DNA from: Terfezia claveryi
Lineage: Eukaryota; Ascomycota; Pezizomycetes; Pezizales; Pezizaceae
Assembly (NCBI GenBank): GCA_015179025.1
Contig: WHUX01000164.1
Coordinates: 1-64,000, forward strand
DNA: 64,000 nucleotides
Reading direction: 5' to 3'
Part shown: in pieces, positions 9,937-20,376 of the stretch
Layout of the letters: each line of letters opens with the position of its first letter
Position numbering within the stretch: the first letter of the stretch is position 1
The notes under the pieces: model-generated
Told to the model about the DNA's origin: nothing
The model's database searches: none
The model's input: only the letters and a program-made list of their open reading frames with translations
Made by a program: the position numbers and the translations under genes

Positions 9937-10130
9937 TTATGCCTTCACAGTTTCAAAGTCACTCATCTTAGTGATTCCTGTCTCCATCCACTCCTCAACA
10001 ATAAGCTCGATTATAGTGTGAAACCTTTCCTCCGTAATCCTGGAGTTTATCAGTATACACCAGCGTGTCCCTGGAGTGCCATCATTATAGGTGAGAAGAC
10101 CGTAAAGTTCTAGGGCATCCGTTGTTTTCT
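9937..10130 (-). pseudogene. ~97-aa family, copy D (broken)
   Basis: The frame lacks the conserved N-terminus: a deletion joins the upstream flank directly to a stretch equivalent to ELYGLLTYNDGTPGTRW. The middle is intact (IIELIVEEWMETGITKM), but one base is missing in the run that should read KGMNL, giving a premature stop. After the shift, the expected C-terminal codons (NLNEVVGMVEDQVWDYL) can still be read out to about 9850. An upstream in-frame ATG at 10230 makes a longer ORF that is probably not genuine. Confidence 0.5.
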
Positions 10131-10701
10131 CTCTGGTATTAGTATGGTATGCAAGTGTAGTAGAAAGAAGAACTATAGTAATAGACATGGCTCTGGAGTC
10201 CCTAATATACCTCCCTTGAGCCATGGCCATAACACCATTCTCTCTGCTGCTACTTCCCTATGGCCCCGGCCCTGGTAGCAACCTTCAGACCCAGTTCTCG
10301 CTATTACTGGGTTAATTTGCATTCCCATAAGGGATGTGGCATATAATTTATAGATCCTTTGTACTTGTGCAGTTGTGCTATTTTGCTATACATGATTCTG
10401 TTTGACCTTCAAACTGCTGTAGGATCCAAAGGTCTGCCTCAACAAGTTAATGCAATACAAAACAATTCCAAATGAAAATAAGAAATGAAATGAGAGATGC
10501 ATAATAATTTGGCAAGTTGGGATTGAATATAAATGAAATCTGGAATGCTCACAGTTAAGTAAAATTAGGTAAATACTATCCTACAGTGAAATTCAAAGTT
10601 TTTCCAACAAAGCTAATCCGATACGAATCAATCCCCGAATAGGAGGAATGAAATTAGATATACCAATTCAGACCTTCTCCCCGCTGATGTACTCAGCGTT
10701 T

Positions 10702-10986
10702 TTATACACCTATTCTTGCCAGATAATCCGTCACGTACTCCTCAACCATAGCCACAACCTCATCCGAAGTCATGTTCATCAGAGTTTCATAATCACTTTT
10801 CCTGGTGATTCCATCCTCCATCCACCCCATCATAATAATGGTGTCTAACATGTCCTGCGTAATTCTGGAGCTCATCAGTGTCCACAGTTTAGTCTCTGGA
10901 TCCCAGGCGAACGAATCGTAAATATTTAGGAAACCCAAGAGCTCATCCGCCAAAACATCCTCAACTGGGCAGCTGTTTGTAGTCAT
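10702..10986 (-). CDS. ~97-aa family protein, copy E
   Basis: The ORF is 94 codons from ATG 10986. It starts MTTNSCPVEDVLADELL and ends LARIGV, with three codons fewer than copies B and C in the helix before WMEDGITRK, again keeping the frame. The W-D-P-E-T block and the EEYVTDYLA tail are conserved. It lies head to tail with broken copy D, and its left flank (10495-10700) is nearly identical to that of copy C. Function unknown. Confidence 0.6.
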   Translation of the reverse strand: MTTNSCPVEDVLADELLGFLNIYDSFAWDPETKLWTLMSSRITQDMLDTIIMMGWMEDGITRKSDYETLMNMTSDEVVAMVEEYVTDYLARIGV

Positions 10987-11440
10987 TGTTATTGCAGTTT
11001 ATGTTTTTCTCTCTGGTGTTTCGTTTGTATTAGGTAGTGGGGTATGCAAGTGTTGTAGAAACCGGAACTATGGCAATAGACATGGCTCTGGAGTCCCTAA
11101 TATACCTCTCGAGGGTCATGGCACCATTCTCTTCGCGGCTACTTCCCTATGGCCCCGGCCCTGGTAGCCACCTTCAGACCCAGTTCTCGCTTTTACTGGG
11201 TTAATTTTCACTCATAAGGGATATGGCCTATAGTTTATAGTTCCTTTGTACTTGTGCTATTTTGCTATACGTGATTCTGTTTGACCTTCAAGCTTCTGTA
11301 GGATCCAAAGGTCTGCCTGGCCAAGTTAACCCAATATAAAACAATTCCGAATGAGGGTAAGAAATGAGGCAACTACCCCTCGCCCCTGGCCCCGTCCCCC
11401 AGGATCTAGTAACCTTCCGAGGCCGAGGAGATCCTCAGCG

Positions 11441-11605
11441 CGGCCTAAAAAAACAAATGATCAATGTCTGCCGTTGTGTGCTTCGAGCCTTGTGTAGCGT
11501 GAAGGTCTTTGTTCCTTCTATGCTATGCTAAAGCTCTCGCATATATATCATGCCAAGGCACTAGGGGCATGGTCGCATACCACATACGGTAACCCCACAC
11601 ATCCC
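11441..11605 (-). mobile_element. Possible Ty3/gypsy 3' LTR (partial)
   Basis: On the minus strand a G-rich run like a polypurine tract (near 11606-11615) is followed by TGTGTGGGGTTACC and a segment with gcatagcatagaagg. A related TGTGAGGATTCACA segment with gcatagcatag is present at 12670-12893. The outer end is not defined. Confidence 0.35.
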
Positions 11606-11879
11606 CCCCACTAAGCCAACGACGGGCGAGGCAACGAAAGCCCCCCCCCCCTCATTCAATATCCGGGGAAAGCAACAAAAGTCCCCCTCATGATACAGCA
11701 CGACAACACACAAATGCCCATCGCCTCCTTCAACCAACCAACACCACGTCAATACAATCAACGACCTCGCCTTCAACATATGCTCGCAATCTGCTTCCAT
11801 TGATGGGATTCTTCAAAAACCAAGGCGCTTCCCTGTTATCAGAAGATCTGTCCTCAGTTTATATACATTCCTATCCCAG

Positions 11880-12660
11880 ACTAATGTATCACAAAAGGCC
11901 CAGTCCCCCTTGGTGCGAACACCGGAGCAAAGCCTTTCCCGTCATATCTTGACTCCCTCTTCCAAACCTTTTGTCTAAGCTCGTACTGCCTGAATGCACC
12001 GATTGTGGCCTGATCTTCCTTGATTTCCCTTATACCAGGGATTCCGTCTGTAAGCCACTTAATCCTCCTTCCAACCTCTCCCTTATATATAATTATGATC
12101 TGTATCTGTTTTTGGTATTGTTCCTTCAGCCTCCACAACATCCACGGGAAGCCTAAGCTCTATACCGAATGCTAACATCGCAGGTGAATACCCAGTTGCA
12201 GAGTGCGGTGTTGCTCTATAGGCCCATAATACCGTCGGCAGTAGGGGCGCCCAATATACAGCTTTCTTTTCTTCTATTTGTGGATCTTCGTCTTCTTCCA
12301 TGGTCTGCTTTTCCAATCCTGAGCGGACCTCTGCTAATATATTCTCATCCACGGTCAAGCCGACCCCTAGGATATTCCCTTCTTCTACCTCTCCCACTCC
12401 TTCAGCCGCCTCCTAAACTGCTCTTCGCAGCATTGTTTTAACAGTCCCTACCACCCTTTCAATCTTTTCATTGGACTGTGGATAATAGGGTATCGATAAG
12501 TGATGTTTTATCTTCAATATCCTGCACAATGCTTTGACAATAGGATTAAAAGTGTGTGCCGTTGTCTGACTGCAATGACTCAGGGCAGCCGTACCGGGTA
12601 ACAATGTACTCATATATGAACTCCGCCGCAGCCTCCGGCGAGGCATCTTGTCAGAACTCG
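11880..12660 (-). pseudogene. Ty3/gypsy integrase, C-terminal half
   Basis: Three overlapping minus-strand frames read as one integrase: HTFNPIVKALCRILKIKH and YYPQSNEKIERVVGTVKTM (catalytic-Glu region of the core, typical PQSNGxxER block), then WAPLLPTVLWAYRATPHS and GYSPAMLAFGIELRLPVD, then the C-terminal region REIKEDQATIGAFRQYEL. Frameshifts separate the parts and the N-terminal zinc finger is absent. It would have inserted gypsy cDNA; now inactive. Confidence 0.75.
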
Positions 12661-12669
12661 CCAGGGGCG

Positions 12670-12893
12670 TTGTTGACCTATGATGTGTGAAAATGTGTAT
12701 ATTTGATAATGATCTTTCTCAGCTCGCCCCCGGAAGCTTAAGGCTGTCCGGGTCGCGCTAGCATGTGGCATGCGGCACGTGCAGGCATGCTTTCCGAATG
12801 CTCTAAGTTATGCTAAGTCATGCTAACCATGCTATGCTACATATCGCGCTATCATTGTTTATACTATCTATGCTATGCCATGCCTGTGAATCC
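12670..12893 (-). mobile_element. LTR-like insertion inside the gypsy remnant
   Basis: On the minus strand the segment runs from TGTGAGGATTCACA to TTTTCACACA and is rich in GCATGCTAGC-type words. It separates the integrase fragment from the RNase H fragment, so it may be a solo LTR of a related element. No target duplication was confirmed. Confidence 0.35.
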
Positions 12894-12929
12894 TCACACA
12901 TCCCCGCCACCTGGAAATTGCAGGTGTCC

Positions 12930-13112
12930 TCATCTTGCTTGTTCCAGATTTGCCACGAACTCGACGAAGGCCTCTGCCACAAATTCATTGCCAGGGGTAT
13001 TAATATCTGCAGTATATGCTATCCATTCGGTGCATGAGCGGGGGTCGACATTAGTGTGATCTTTCCCTGGCCAATAGAACACTTTGATCTGGTCGATGAA
13101 CAGGGCGAGTGT
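12930..13112 (-). pseudogene. Ty3/gypsy RNase H end fragment
   Basis: The minus strand encodes FIDQIKVFYWPGKDHTNVDP, matching the YRPGKxNxxADxLSR block at the end of gypsy RNase H, followed by about 45 less diagnostic residues. It is upstream of the integrase fragment in the expected gypsy order. Confidence 0.5.
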
Positions 13113-13120
13113 TAAAACGC

Positions 13121-13555
13121 ACATCCGGCACTTCCACTATTTGGATTATTCACCCATTACTCTGAATTATCCACGCCGCCGGCGAAGCAATCAGGATTAT
13201 CCACCGGCAAGGCCATCTACTCACGTCATCATTATCGCACTAATATTGCCATCATTATTATCGCACATATGTATGTTTGGGTTGATCGTTGCTGATCGGA
13301 TCGTCGCTCGCATATCTTGTATTTTCTTACAATCCATGCGTTCGCTTACCCTGAAGTTCTAAGTATATAGACACCGCTCCGGAACTGTATTTTCTAGTTA
13401 ATCAAGCAAGTCTGCAATTCGCCTAGTTCCCACTCGCATTATTATTCTGTTAGTTCTATTACCCACTTCGCGTATTACTGAAGGCATTCATCAATAATGA
13501 TACCTTATGGCACTACACAAGCAACCCCCACCATACTCTCTAGTCGCTGCTCATT
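13121..13555 (+). repeat. Repeat with LTR-like features
   Basis: The first 190 bp are the inverted partner of 1975-2205. They are followed by a TATA-like agtatatagacacc and an AT-rich stretch ending with aataatgata. This could be an LTR and leader of another retroelement, but no partner LTR is in the window. Confidence 0.4.
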
Positions 13556-14290
13556 CAGCACTTGGACAGAAAGGATTTCAGGTTCTCATGGATAAGCGGC
13601 CACCTAGGCATCGAGGACAATGAGAAGGTGGACCGCAAAGCAGCATTTGAATCACACCGTGGCGCAAGGACAAATACCACACAGAGGGTGGATTGCGCGC
13701 AATTTCCAAGGCAAGGCGGAAGGAGGAGATCCAGGAGGGGTTTCGGAGTAAGAAGGAGTGAGTGGGACCGTCAGGCTCTGTCAGCATACACATGGCTACG
13801 AACGAACCGGGGCCCCCAGAAGCACTGGCTATACCACATCGGCAAGGCAGAATCAGAGGCATGCGTGTGCGGACACCCAACGGAGACCGGGGACCATATA
13901 GCCTTCGAATTCCCCCACTTCAGACACACTTGAACTTCCTTTCTGGGGCAAAAAAGCAGCTGGAAAGAACACCTAGCACTCTATTTAAAGAAGGTAGTCA
14001 TTTCAGGAGGCCACGGAGAGTCAACCTGTCCATCATATTCACGAGTCTCTCAGCTATTCTCCACTGTTACCAGCTCAGTTCGAGTTTGAGGCCCAGTCAG
14101 GCCCCCGGGTCATCGGTTCAACGGTTAATGACTGCATGGGGCCTCGCCCCTCTTTGTATTACTTAGCACGGGCCTGGCGGATTAACTCGCCTTACCCCTG
14201 AATTCACCCGCGTATCCGGGTGGCTCCTCATGGTTCCCCTAATAGGACCCCATAGGACTAGGTATCAAGTATTTAAAAAGAAAAAAAGAT
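13556..14290 (+). mobile_element. 5'-truncated Tad-like LINE, RNase H end plus 3' tail
   Basis: Codons from 13562 encode the end of an RNase H domain (FSWISGHLGIEDNEKVDRKA), then the block SEWDRQALSAYTWLRTNRG and a CCHC knuckle (C-V-C-G-H-P-T-E-T-G-D-H). The third knuckle position is degraded (FEFPHF for the usual C-P-H-F). The 3' UTR ends with the conserved tail at 14212-14290 (gtggctcctcatgg, then A-rich). It is the same family as 4105-4826. Confidence 0.75.
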
Positions 14291-14552
14291 AAAAGATCAA
14301 GGTTTCCATGAGGAACTCGAGAAAAGCAGAACATGAGATGCGTAAAGCTGTATTAACTTGACGGAATCGAAATACAGACTGCTTTCACAAGCATTCTCAC
14401 ACTATGCACCCCAACATCCCTTCGGCATCACAGAATGAAACCACCGTTACTTTCGCTATTGTACAGCTACCTATGGGACACAAAAGAAATTGAGCATGAA
14501 AAGAATTTACTTGACATTCACCTAGTACGCAGTAGGTATGTTATCGAGCCAA

Positions 14553-16959
14553 CTAACTACCGGTTATTCCCGTTGTCGGCCACAATCCAAAGTCCCGGAT
14601 TCGTCTTAGGCCCTCAAGATTCCCTTCCAATGCGTTGGCCCAAAGTGTACCCCACATTGCACTTGCTTCTACTTCCTTGTAGAACCGCGACATTGCTTCT
14701 ACCACTTCGAGGGACCCATTAACCTTTAGCCGATGCGCCGGAAAATTTGAAAACTGTTTGGGGAATAGCATATCAAACACCAATAGAACAAATGCCACCA
14801 AGTCATCTGATGGCTCCGGCTCATACACCGTATCCTGTATAACAGAATCATATCCAGCTTCAAATCCCTTTAAGGCTAGAGTAATGACTTTTGGTGGGAC
14901 GCAGATCAATCCACCAGCGTAGGTTGTCCATTCCTTGCGGGGAAAGTCAGGAAGCTGGAACGCGCAGTCGAAGTCAATGATCACCGGTAACTTAGTGCTG
15001 GGGTCAACGATGACATTGGGAGCGCGAATATCTCGGTGAATGACACGGGCCGTAGTGTGTAGCCAATCCAAGCCATCAAGTAAGCTATCCATTGCAACTC
15101 GAAAGTCACCCGGTGTTTTAAACTCAGCGAGGTCAAATGGGAGTCCCACGGGAGTAATCCCAAACTGTACTCGTGGCATTGCTGAGTCCCAGGGGTACTC
15201 GTCTCCAAACTCATAGCAGTCGTCACCGAGTTTCAAAGCCGGATCCCACACAAGCCTGAGGATACTAATTGGGGCCTCCTTAATCCTCCTTCTTGCTGTT
15301 AAGTGCCGTAATACCTTGAGTTCGTCTGTGTGATAATCCATCGGTGGGCTGAGAATGGAATTCTTTACAACCATTGTTCTTGTTTTATCACCAGGAATGA
15401 GGAATTCGCCTAGGCTCCACTTCATGCTGCTGCCAACCACATCTTGAATAATCCCTAGTTCCTCCGCAAAATGTAGTGGTGGTGGGCTATGTCCTTTCGA
15501 AGATGTGGCGTCGCGGATATAGTTTATTACGGCAGGCCATGACATGGGGGCATATTTGATTATGTGATGCTTTCTGCCAATGCGCTCAATTTCGACTAGT
15601 ATATTTTCCTTCATATTCGTAAGAAATCCCCAGAAATCCGTGCGACGTTGCTGGGCTTGCATCAGACTGAGGATGTAATCCCTTAGCTGCGACAAATTCG
15701 TCACTGTATCCAGAGCTTCTGCTGGCCGTTTGACCTGAATGATACCGCAGGTCAGAACCTTAAGTGGCTTGTTACTATCGGCAAGGCATATGGCTATATC
15801 CGGTGCGTCTTTCTTGTTTGCAGTAACATAACACCTGCTGTTTTTCACAAAGCCACTGACAGCAGCTTGCACTGGTAGGTAGCAAATTGTCTCTGGAGTA
15901 TCCTCGTTCAACCGTACAGTGGATATTAGAGCCAAGAGCCCCTGTTCCTCTTTTTCCGTTAATCTATTACAGTGCCCCAGTGCAGGTTGGGTTCCGATTT
16001 CAACAGCATTATTGCTCCAGGACTCTGCCCAGGATACCTGAGATACCCATTCACTTCCTCCGCTATGATGTCCCGCATTGTTGTTCAGACAAACAGATAC
16101 CCACCGGTCCTTAGACTCTTCTAGATAATCATTGTGCTCCTGAAGCCTTTCAATTTCGTTGTTGAGGAGAACTTTAGCGTTTTTGTGTTCTAAAATGAGC
16201 AAGTCTCTCGCATTTTCTGCCCGCTTCACTTGCATTTCCAAGTTGTGTTCCATCTGAGTCTTTTCCCTATTCCACTCTGTTTCCATCTTTCTTTTTTCCC
16301 TGTGCCACTTGGTTTCCATGTCGGTTTCGAAATTTTTTAAGAGTTCTCCGTTCATAGCTTCAACCTGATTGGCAGCTGTTAGTCCTCACCTACGGGTTGT
16401 ACCTATCACCCTCCTGCTGCAATATATCTTACTTACCCGAGCCAATTTTCTGCGAAATGCACCTCTGGGATTACTGGTACCACCAGCAAGAACTAAACAA
16501 ACATTACTGCCGTGTTAGCCAGTAGGAGATTGGCATGTGGGACAATATAAACTCACATTGCTCGTAGGCGTCTTCTAGGATCTCTCGTTGATAAAAGAAT
16601 TGCTGGCTGAGTGAGGGATATGTGTATGGTCTTAGAGATTCCTGTAGAATTATCGGGAGTACATCTCCAGTGCAATCATGCGCAGATGATAATGTTGCTT
16701 GGGCTACGCCATTAGCTCCAGTGAGTCCGGGTGCCAAAAGTGTAGTACTGATTGCTACATCATTGGGCGTGTTGAGTCCTTTTCTTTTTCCATTTGGAAT
16801 TGATGATCTCGACAACTCATTTGGAGTAGAGCATTTTGATGACCCATCCAAGGGCAATATAGGTAGGTAAGGATCCCAATGCCCATCTGGGGGCAGTGGC
16901 GGCAAGGATCCCGATGTGCCATCTGAGGGTGGTGCACATACCATCTTGAGGGTTTCCAT
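14553..16959 (-). CDS. Coiled-coil / REase-like / protein-kinase fusion protein (3 exons)
   Basis: I place three exons on the minus strand: 16959-16557, 16492-16437 and 16364-14553, giving 756 residues. Donors are GTGAGT and GTAAGT, acceptors TTTAG and CAATCAG, and a CTAAC branch site lies 10-15 nt before the second acceptor. The joined frame reads DAYEQ-FLAGGTSNPRGAF...KLAR-VEAMNGELL without a stop. Residues 1-130 are Pro/Ser-rich; about 157-240 form a coiled coil; about 330-370 look like a PD-(D/E)xK nuclease core (APDIAIC, then IIQVK, with Gln in the acidic position). About 455-700 are a kinase: VVK Lys487, Glu501 in DELKVL, HRDIRAPNV (596-604), DFD at 617-619 in place of DFG. Nuclease-like plus kinase fusions occur among fungal Crinkler-like proteins, but I see no Crinkler N-terminus. 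Substrate unknown. Confidence 0.75.
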
Positions 16960-17050
16960 ATCTGGAAGACAACTGTGACGGCAGAAAGTTTCGCAGATGG
17001 GGCAGTTGTGGTTGCGGTTGTGGTTTTGGTTGGTCGTGGTTGTTTGTGGT

Positions 17051-17057
17051 TTTTATA
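17051..17057 (-). promoter_or_regulatory. TATA box of the REase-kinase gene
   Basis: TATAAAA on the minus strand lies 92 bp upstream of the ATG at 16959. This supports that start rather than an ATG at 17078, which opens a different frame and sits upstream of the box. Confidence 0.5.
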
Positions 17058-17199
17058 ACAGGGGTTGGGCCGATCCATTTAGCAATTCCCCACAGACGTA
17101 CTTAGTCACAGTCCCATTGTTCTGACCCATACAGTAATGCGGCCAACCCGGGTGACCGACCCATTCACCAATCGCACTAATGACTGGTCCATTGATCAA

Positions 17200-17700
17200 T
17201 GGGCCCAGCATATTCACGCCGATTCACATCGCATGCACCAGTTCCACGAAATGTTTCTATATACATTGCATGACCGCCGTACTAATAAATAAACAACGAG
17301 CGAAAATTCAGCAAATAAACCAATAACATAAACCAAAAAATTTAAAACACCAAACAAAAACATAGAATGCGAGAGGCAAAAGATAAAATAATAAAATAAT
17401 AACCCCAAAATAATTGGAAAAAAAACACGTGATCATTGAGCTTGTGCTTCTGGCCTGATCGGTGGAGAGTAAGGACATGAATTATTCCAATTTGCCCACC
17501 GTTGCTTTGCCCCTTTACCCTGGATGGTTGGACATAGTTTTATTCGGAAAGGAGAAGAAGGCGATGTACTCGTCGTACCGCTCATTCACAAACCGGCCGC
17601 GATTCTGGTTGGGCTCGCTCAAGTAGGGAAGGCAGTCGGATCCGGAATAGCAGCGGGAATAGACAATAAATCTTATCATAAAGGCTTGCTTATTTATCAA
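17200..17700 (-). repeat. Copy of the integrase-element N-terminal module (deletion derivative)
   Basis: The minus-strand codons 17640-17518 read NQNRGRFVNERYDEY and IAFFSFPNKTMSNHPG, then hit a possible donor (G|GTAAAG). The downstream 300 bp (17500 to 17200) match 63010-63350 (+) at many blocks, for example acaagctcaatgatca and tggtgcatgc. The same module begins the integrase ORF at 22144. This looks like a short derivative that kept the first exon and the 3' region. Confidence 0.5.
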
Positions 17701-17926
17701 TAGCTAGCAAAACTCTGCGTTCGGATGTTCTGGTCGTTGCGGAATCCAGTCCATTCCGGAATGGACCGTCTATACCGGAATAGACTTAGTCTCGATCATG
17801 ACCAATCGACCACTGAACCAGACCAGACCACTGGCAGTCCAGTACGGAATTGAAACTTTCAAGTAGTCCGTAAAAGTTTTCGTCAAGGCAGCACAGCAAT
17901 ACAAACTCTTCAACGAAACATTCTCT

Positions 17927-18545
17927 GCACACTATTACACTACGATATTACCAGAGTACCGCAATAGTCCCGCTTATTCCCGCTGGTACTATAATATGTC
18001 AGTTGAGAAGATAATGGCGGTATTGAGTTGTATCAATTTCGCCCCTAGGTTCCGCTGCATCTCGAAGTGCAATTAAGGCGTTCTCTAGTACTGCGCGTAC
18101 TAAGTTGCATACAAATAAGTAAAGTATCTCGGTTGACCTTTGAGAAGGAATCCCCTACAACCCAATTCACAGGACTACCTAGGTATCGTAAAATTAGACC
18201 CAAAGTTGAAGGCCTTAGTAGGTGATTGGCCAGCAACCAAGCTACGATGGAAGGCATTAAATGAATATGAGCTGCAGAATGTTGCACATATGTTATTGTG
18301 GCAAAAATAATGATGGGAAACGAGAGGTTTGGAGCATGATGTATTTGTTGTTATCGTACAAATTCATGATACTTTACTTGATTCAATGAAGAACAAGACC
18401 TATAGTACTATTAGTGAGAGGTATGATTGAATTTCCTTTCAGTGGAGTTTGATTGAATAAGTAGAGTTTTGAGCAAGCAGAGGTTGAGCTTTTGTTATGT
18501 ATACAATAATAGACTTGTTTTCCATTCAATTTTCCTTCATAAGGG
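17927..18545. repeat. ~620-bp dispersed repeat, partner of 57868-58558
   Basis: It is collinear with 57868-58558: shared blocks include ataatggcggtat, gtgcaatt, actacctaggta, gagcatgatgtatttg and catgatactt. On the minus strand both copies show fragments of a common reading frame (IALRDGVELRGE in the other copy, IALRDAAEPRGE here), so it may be a decayed gene or element of unknown type. Confidence 0.55.
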
Positions 18546-18588
18546 GTATTTAAAGTTATTCGTATATCTTGGCATCCGAAAAATCACT

Positions 18589-18676
18589 CGATTTTCGTTT
18601 TTCCGAAAATCGCCACTTATCCATGGTTTGACCATGGAAAAGCCGTAGTCTGGTTGGCACAAGCCCCTCGTAGAGG
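18589..18676. repeat. Two adjacent hairpins followed by the dispersed 31-bp motif
   Basis: Hairpin one pairs cgattttcg (18589-18597) with cgaaaatcg (18604-18612). Hairpin two pairs ccatgg (18621-18626) with ccatgg (18632-18637). Nine bases on, the motif TAGTCTGGTTGGCACAAG and the palindrome CCTCGTAGAGG follow (18646-18676). Confidence 0.6.
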
Positions 18677-18816
18677 GAAAAACCGTATATACGACCGAAT
18701 AACCCCGGAAAACTTTGGGAAATTTATTCACTCTACGCCAAGGCCTACAAAATCCCTGAGGGTCTCGTGACTTTGGAATACGCTAAGAGGTCCCTATAGG
18801 AACTTATGAATTTACT

Positions 18817-19151
18817 AAGACGGAGTGAGTCTCTTGTCAACACAACCCTGTCAACACACAACCTCGATAGCTATAGCCAAAGACTCACTGGCATGCCTCG
18901 TGTCAGTAACAAACGGAAGTTGGCGACATGGTACCGAAAAGGGTTGCTGTTTTGTTTGGGAGATGCAGGCTTGGTGTTTAAAGAATTACCCGAATTTAAA
19001 GGCAGCAGCTGACGATGCAGGCCAGGAAGAGATGGTTAAGGCCCTAGATGAAGCATTTGAGGGGCTAATAGAGGAGATCGGGGGTGGTGATCTAGACGCG
19101 ACCTTCTGGAGGCTTAACACTCGAGGGGTAGTGCAACTACTGGTGTTCTGA
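18817..19151 (+). other. Open reading frame fragment, possible exon
   Basis: The frame is open from after a TAA at 18816 to a stop at 19149 but has no ATG at its beginning. The later part looks protein-like: WCLKNYPNLKAAADDAG and EEMVKALDEAFEGLIEEIG. An AG at 18818-18819 could be a splice acceptor, but no upstream exon was identified. Its stop lies within a copy of the gtagtgcaac motif. I do not recognise it. Confidence 0.25.
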
Positions 19152-19362
19152 CCGATACAGCTTTCGTTCCGGTGCAGCAATCGGCCGCCCCGTAGACTAA
19201 TGGGCCGCTATAGCTGTATGGGCCCCCCGATCCAGCAATGGCACTAATGACCGGCCCATCTAGCAGTGAGCCCAGCCTATGCAACGACCACAATAACTTC
19301 TAGCATAAATATTGCATACAGAACTATCTATGTAAGCAAGCGAAACAACCTAGCGAAACAAC

Positions 19363-19740
19363 CTAGCGAAAAAAACAAGCGAAACAACCAAGCGAATATG
19401 ACATACAAATAAATAAATAAAATACTAAAAGAGACAGCGGAGAATGCGCAAGTGTAGGCGCAAGTGTAGTGCGTGAGACTACAGTGCGGGTATTACGTTC
19501 CTCAAAGGCAGCGAGATTAAGACATGCTTCAGCCTGATCGAGGCCCTTGCCCCGGTGGCAATAGTTGGTGCATTTAGAGCCAGATTTGAAGCACTTGCAT
19601 CGTTTCGTTTGGCAGGTAGCATTATTGCTGCAAACACAATATAGAAGCACCTCTGTTGCTTGAGAGGCCAGAGCAGCAGCGCGGTGGAGGGTGATCACCG
19701 ATGAATTGCTTGTAAGATCCAAAGTTGAGGCTAGAGAAGG
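19363..19740 (-). pseudogene. Cys-rich C-terminal domain of the integrase element
   Basis: The minus strand encodes ASTLDLTSNSSVITLHRAA and then a Cys-rich zinc-binding block: C-V-C-x5-C-x3-R-C-K-C-x4-S-K-C-T-x2-C-H-R-G-K and C-L-N-L. This is the CRC-like tail that closes KRBA2/Ginger-type integrases. It is separated from the core by a MITE (19830-20376) and a probable short intron starting near 19790. Function in the family is presumed nucleic-acid binding. Confidence 0.6.
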
Positions 19741-19829
19741 CGTGAGTCTTTAGGAATATGAAGATTGATATTAAGGATTAGATATATACCTACAAGCTTA
19801 GAAACCCGGTTGAGTTCGCCAGTCGGATA

Positions 19830-20376
19830 CCGTATTAATTCGCAACTAAGAATGCTGTCTTATAAGCGATACTAGCTTAAACACGAGATACTTTCTTATA
19901 AGAGAATTTCCGGGGAAAAAAAAAAATTCCGGAACGACACAGTAGCATAATTGATATCTTTTTACACGATCTCCTCTCCAAGTGTAATTGTAGCATATTG
20001 TACAGCCTCTTCTTCAGTAATGTAATCTCCCTGCTCATTGTCACTTCCATCTGCTTCCTCCGCATCATCCACAATCTCAATGTCAGAACTTTCATCCTCC
20101 GTGTCTGTTGGCAGGTCGAGTTGGTCTTCAGACTCAGGAGGTAGTTGCCAGTGGTTTGCGCACTGGGTCCAGGACGAGGTGCCTGCGGAATTGACATTGT
20201 AACAAGTGATCATGAGGAATGAAAGAATGACATTCTTATACTACTGTCTTACAAGAAAAATTTGCTGTCTTAAACACGATTCGGATATCTCGGCCAAAAT
20301 TAGGATGTTTTACCCCTGTCTTCTACGCGAATACTGTCTTGCCGAGTAGTACTTTCTTAGTTGCGAATTAATACGG
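19830..20376. mobile_element. 547-bp MITE with TA duplication (pogo/Tc1 type)
   Basis: Exact 23-bp inverted ends start CCGTATTAATTCGCAAC, with TA on both sides (19828-19829, 20377-20378). It splits the integrase gene between RAWYLGSI and YPTGELNRVSKL. The minus strand keeps an acidic ORF (19962-20213) with HWQLPPESEDQLDLP, possibly the tail of the parental transposase gene. Confidence 0.85.

Noticed and set aside
9937..10230. 97-codon ORF of copy D as an intact gene
   Set aside because: Its start lies in the normally non-coding flank, the conserved N-terminus is deleted, and the C-terminus is frameshifted.
14500..17100. Two separate genes (151-aa and 600-aa ORFs)
   Set aside because: Consensus donors, acceptors and a branch site join them through a 19-codon exon in one frame, which is a better explanation.
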